NCBI GenBank assembly: GCA_037137575.1
Contig: JBAXKB010000047.1
Location: forward strand, 1-8,265
Direction of reading: 5' to 3'
From: UBA5976 sp037137575
GTDB lineage: Bacteria; Actinomycetota; Actinomycetes; S36-B12; UBA5976
Length of the DNA stretch: 8,265 nucleotides
Positions 6,543 to 8,265 of this stretch are shown one piece after another. The notes beneath the pieces are model-generated. The model was not told the DNA's origin. It saw only the letters and a program-made list of their open reading frames with translations, and searched no databases. How positions within the stretch are numbered: position 1 is the stretch's first letter; the number at the start of each line of letters is the position of its first letter. The translations under genes and the position numbers were made by a program.

Positions 6543-6590
6543 GGTCAACTTTAGCGCGTGTCGCGTTGTAAAGGGCTTACGAATAGGCAA

Positions 6591-6621
6591 GTCTTGAACA
6601 GCAAGACAGGCCTTCCCTGTT
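6591..6621 (+). promoter_or_regulatory. two overlapping inverted repeats in the rhodopsin leader
   Basis: GTCTTG (6591–6596) pairs perfectly with CAAGAC (6602–6607) over a 5-base loop. The next arm, ACAGG (6606–6610), pairs with CCTGT (6616–6620) over another 5-base loop, and can be extended by a G–T pair (6605/6621). Bases 6605–6607 are needed by both, so fully formed hairpins exclude each other. The pair ends 11 bases before the Shine-Dalgarno of the rhodopsin gene. They could be RNA leader structures or protein-binding palindromes. I find no clear −35/−10 pair for the rhodopsin gene here; TTGTAA at 6566–6571 is the best −35-like hexamer. Confidence 0.4.
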
Positions 6622-6631
6622 ACACAACTAC

Positions 6632-6638
6632 AAAGGAG
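6632..6638 (+). promoter_or_regulatory. strong ribosome binding site of the rhodopsin gene
   Basis: AAAGGAG lies 7 bases before ATG 6646. It is the best Shine-Dalgarno in the window and suggests high translation. It fixes the start of the opsin. Confidence 0.8.
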
Positions 6639-6645
6639 TAGCGAA

Positions 6646-7422
6646 ATGTTTGATGTCACGACCTTAACATCAGATCAGTTCAACACTGTCTACAACATTT
6701 TGTCGTTCGGCTTTGCAAGCATGCTGGCCACGACAATCTATCTCTACATCAGCCAGGCCCGCGTATTAGCAAAATACCGCCAGGCAATCGTTATCTCAGG
6801 AACTGTAACCCTGATTGCGCTTTACCACTACTGGAGAATCTTCGATTCATTCGTAGCGGCACATGCGACTACAGGTAGCTCATTCAACGAGGCATACCGC
6901 TACGTTGACTGGTTACTAACCGTCCCACTATTGCTTTTGGAAACAATCGCAGTATTGAACCTGCCAGCTGGCGAGCGCAAGTCGCTTGTTAGCCGTCTAG
7001 TTCCAGCTTCGGCCGCAATGATTATCTTGGGTTACCCAGGTGAAATCGCAGATGCTAACCATCTAGCCGCAAAAGAGCTATGGGGCGCAGCGTCAACAAT
7101 CCCATTCCTATACATTCTCTACATCTTGTTCGTAGAGTTAACCAAGTCACTAGAAACACAGCCAGCAGAAGTTTCTGCAACTGTGAAGCGTCTTCGCTTA
7201 CTTCTAATCGCTACTTGGGGTGTTTACCCAATCTCTTACTTGCTCCCAGTAATCATGGGTAGCGATGCAAATGGAGCTGGCGCGTTCGTTGGTCGCCAGG
7301 TTGGTTACACCGTTGCGGATGTTTTGGCTAAGTGTCTATTTGGTCTAACCATCTACAAGATTGCCCGTCTAAAGAGCGCTGCAGATGATTCTGCATACGC
7401 TGCTGCAGAAGGCATTCACTAG
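6646..7422 (+). CDS. actinorhodopsin-type light-driven proton pump (xanthorhodopsin-like)
   Basis: This is a seven-helix retinal protein of 258 residues in the cytoplasmic membrane; helices lie at roughly 14–36, 47–70, 84–105, 113–133, 143–165, 182–205 and 215–241. Lys229 in helix G (DVLAKCLFG) is the retinal Schiff-base lysine, with Asp225 four residues before it as second counter-ion. Helix C, RYVDWLLTVPLLLLE, gives Asp88 (proton acceptor), Thr92 and Glu99 (proton donor), the DTE triad of outward proton pumps. His61 in helix B matches the histidine that pairs with the acceptor Asp in proteorhodopsin. Leu96 sits at the spectral tuning position (proteorhodopsin 105), predicting green absorption. 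Gly147 in the WGxxSTxPF segment of helix E probably matches the glycine that opens a carotenoid-antenna site in xanthorhodopsin. The gene stands alone on the + strand with its own ribosome site and terminator. Retinal synthesis genes are not in the window. The opsin and proton-pump call is secure; antenna binding is inference. Confidence 0.96.
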   Translation: MFDVTTLTSDQFNTVYNILSFGFASMLATTIYLYISQARVLAKYRQAIVISGTVTLIALYHYWRIFDSFVAAHATTGSSFNEAYRYVDWLLTVPLLLLETIAVLNLPAGERKSLVSRLVPASAAMIILGYPGEIADANHLAAKELWGAASTIPFLYILYILFVELTKSLETQPAEVSATVKRLRLLLIATWGVYPISYLLPVIMGSDANGAGAFVGRQVGYTVADVLAKCLFGLTIYKIARLKSAADDSAYAAAEGIH

Positions 7423-7431
7423 TAAGTACTT

Positions 7432-7467
7432 AAAAATAGCCCTCGAGGAAACTCGGGGGCTATTTTT
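7432..7467. terminator. strong bidirectional intrinsic terminator
   Basis: A 16-bp stem (7432–7447 with 7452–7467) has one G–U pair and a GAAA tetraloop (7448–7451). A GC-rich upper part is flanked by A5 on the left and T5 on the right, so it works as an intrinsic terminator in both directions. It lies 9 bases after the rhodopsin stop, and its right arm overlaps the stop codon of the DUF2017 gene (7466–7468 on the − strand). It therefore closes both convergent units. Confidence 0.93.
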
Positions 7468-7987
7468 ATTGGGCGATTACATCTATGAGTGAACCCTGAA
7501 GTCCAGTTAGCCAGTCGTAAATGCCAAAGATTGGAGTCAGAGATTCATCACTTAACTGCACTTCAGTTTCGTTGTCTAGTCCTATGCGCGTGCCAAGAGC
7601 CAGGCGTAAATCGTTCAGTGTTAAAAGCCAAGCATTTAAGTTAGCTGGATCTACCGCATGTTCACCTGGGAATGTCGCTAGGTCATCTCGCACAACATGT
7701 CCGTTTGCAATTTTTTGCTTCTGTAGATCTGGCTGGGTAAAGCGACGAAAATCGGCCGAATTAGTTTCATCGTCTGGATAAGCATCAGGGAACAATCGAG
7801 CTAATACTGGGTCATCTGAAATCACAGTTGGCCCATCAAGTCCAACAAGCTGTGCCAGTGGATCAGTATGCTCTTCTTGCGCCGGATCATGGAGTAGCTC
7901 TAAAATTTGCCCGATAAGACTGCCAAGAAGTTCGACTTCTATCTCTTCTAAATCAAGCAGGACATCTGCGCCAGACTGACTAAACAT
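7466..7987 (-). CDS. DUF2017 family protein, clpS neighbour
   Basis: The 173-residue soluble protein is of the actinobacterial DUF2017 type found next to clpS (Rv1332 in M. tuberculosis). The N-terminal part (VLLDLEEIEVELLGSLIGQILELLHD) is the conserved acidic and leucine-rich helix. A middle segment, DPVLARLFPDAYPDDETNSADFRRFTQPDLQKQK, is the other family hallmark, and the C-terminal half (LNAWLLTLNDLRLALGTRIGL) is helical. No catalytic motif is evident and the function is unknown. I chose ATG 7987 because GAAGG (7998–7994) stands 6 bases upstream. Longer in-frame starts (up to 8092) would run deep into clpS with non-family sequence. The start overlaps the clpS stop by 8 bases, implying translational coupling. 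The stop codon lies inside the terminator stem. Confidence 0.85.
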   Translation of the reverse strand: MFSQSGADVLLDLEEIEVELLGSLIGQILELLHDPAQEEHTDPLAQLVGLDGPTVISDDPVLARLFPDAYPDDETNSADFRRFTQPDLQKQKIANGHVVRDDLATFPGEHAVDPANLNAWLLTLNDLRLALGTRIGLDNETEVQLSDESLTPIFGIYDWLTGLQGSLIDVIAQ

Positions 7988-8264
7988 CGCCATCCTTCGC
8001 CATAGTCGCCCATAGTCCATAAGCGTGCATGGCCGAGACATCTCGTTCCATTTCTTCACGGCCGCCAGAACTAACAACAGCCCGGCCAGCATTGTGTACT
8101 TGCAGCATTAAGGTTTCTGCCTTGGTTTTGTCGTAACCAAAATAGGTTTGAAAGACATGAGATACATAAGACATCAGGTTGATTGGATCATTCCAAACCA
8201 CAGTAATCCAAGGATTGCTCACCTTTGTTTGCGATTCTGCAAGTTCAGCTGGAGCGACGGTCAC
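7980..8264 (-). CDS. clpS: ClpS, ATP-dependent Clp protease adaptor (N-degron recognin); start uncertain at window edge
   Basis: ClpS binds the N-domain of ClpC or ClpA and delivers proteins with bulky hydrophobic N-terminal residues to the Clp protease. The 94 visible residues contain the whole core domain: VVWNDPINLMSYV (Asn25, Asp26, Met31, Val34) and LMLQVHNAG (Met53, His57). These align with the N-degron pocket residues of E. coli ClpS (Asn34, Asp35, Met40, Val43, Met62, His66). The segment SGGREEMERDVSAMHAYGLWATM is typical of the actinobacterial form. The leftmost possible start in the window is a GTG at 8264–8262, one base from the edge, so its ribosome site cannot be seen and the true start may lie outside. 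It is followed by DUF2017 with an 8-base overlap; both are on the − strand. Confidence 0.93.
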   Translation of the reverse strand: MTVAPAELAESQTKVSNPWITVVWNDPINLMSYVSHVFQTYFGYDKTKAETLMLQVHNAGRAVVSSGGREEMERDVSAMHAYGLWATMAKDGDV

Positions 8265-8265
8265 T

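Noticed and set aside
7988..8092. Longer N-terminus for the DUF2017 protein starting at 8092
   Set aside because: It would be translated from within clpS in another frame, and the added residues are not family-like; a Shine-Dalgarno correctly placed for ATG 7987 favours the short form.

Overview
The window looks like a chromosomal segment of a free-living, lowish-GC aquatic actinobacterium. The strongest clues are an actinorhodopsin-type proton pump and a CysO/CysM/Mec cysteine-synthesis set. The order clpS – DUF2017 – mec – (cysO, cysM) – murI – rph – rdgB, read right to left, is also a recognisable actinobacterial block, known for example from Mycobacterium tuberculosis Rv1331–Rv1341. Base composition near 50% GC, very short spacers and a rhodopsin fit the freshwater acI group (Nanopelagicales) or a Luna-like relative. 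The sequence alone does not fix the genus.

Left part (1–2558): the 3' part of an MFS transporter gene on the + strand runs into a tRNA-Leu(UAG) with an encoded CCA. Facing them on the − strand is a Sec-secreted protein with fifteen uninterrupted RTX-like nonapeptides followed by two Ig-like repeats. Middle (2559–4713): murI, rph and rdgB lie on the − strand as a tight, probably co-transcribed series (peptidoglycan D-glutamate supply, tRNA 3' trimming, nucleotide-pool cleaning). A 155-bp divergent spacer separates murI from cysO–cysM on the + strand, which encode a sulfur-carrier protein and an O-phosphoserine-type cysteine synthase. The third member of that pathway, the JAMM peptidase Mec that releases cysteine from CysO, follows on the opposite strand, and its stop codon overlaps that of cysM.

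Right part (6508–8265): the rhodopsin gene is a free-standing + strand unit. It has its own leader with two overlapping hairpins, a strong Shine-Dalgarno sequence and a strong bidirectional terminator. It is placed between mec and the DUF2017–clpS pair, both transcribed from the − strand. clpS runs into the right edge.

I see no wholly unknown system, CRISPR array, insertion sequence or prophage. The most interesting points are the light-driven pump placed as a self-contained unit inside a conserved housekeeping block, the in-place inversion of cysO–cysM relative to mec, a 13-bp repeat pair in the murI/cysO promoter region, the two mutually exclusive hairpins in the rhodopsin leader, and the secreted RTX/Ig protein. 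No stretch of more than 300 bases lacks a gene.
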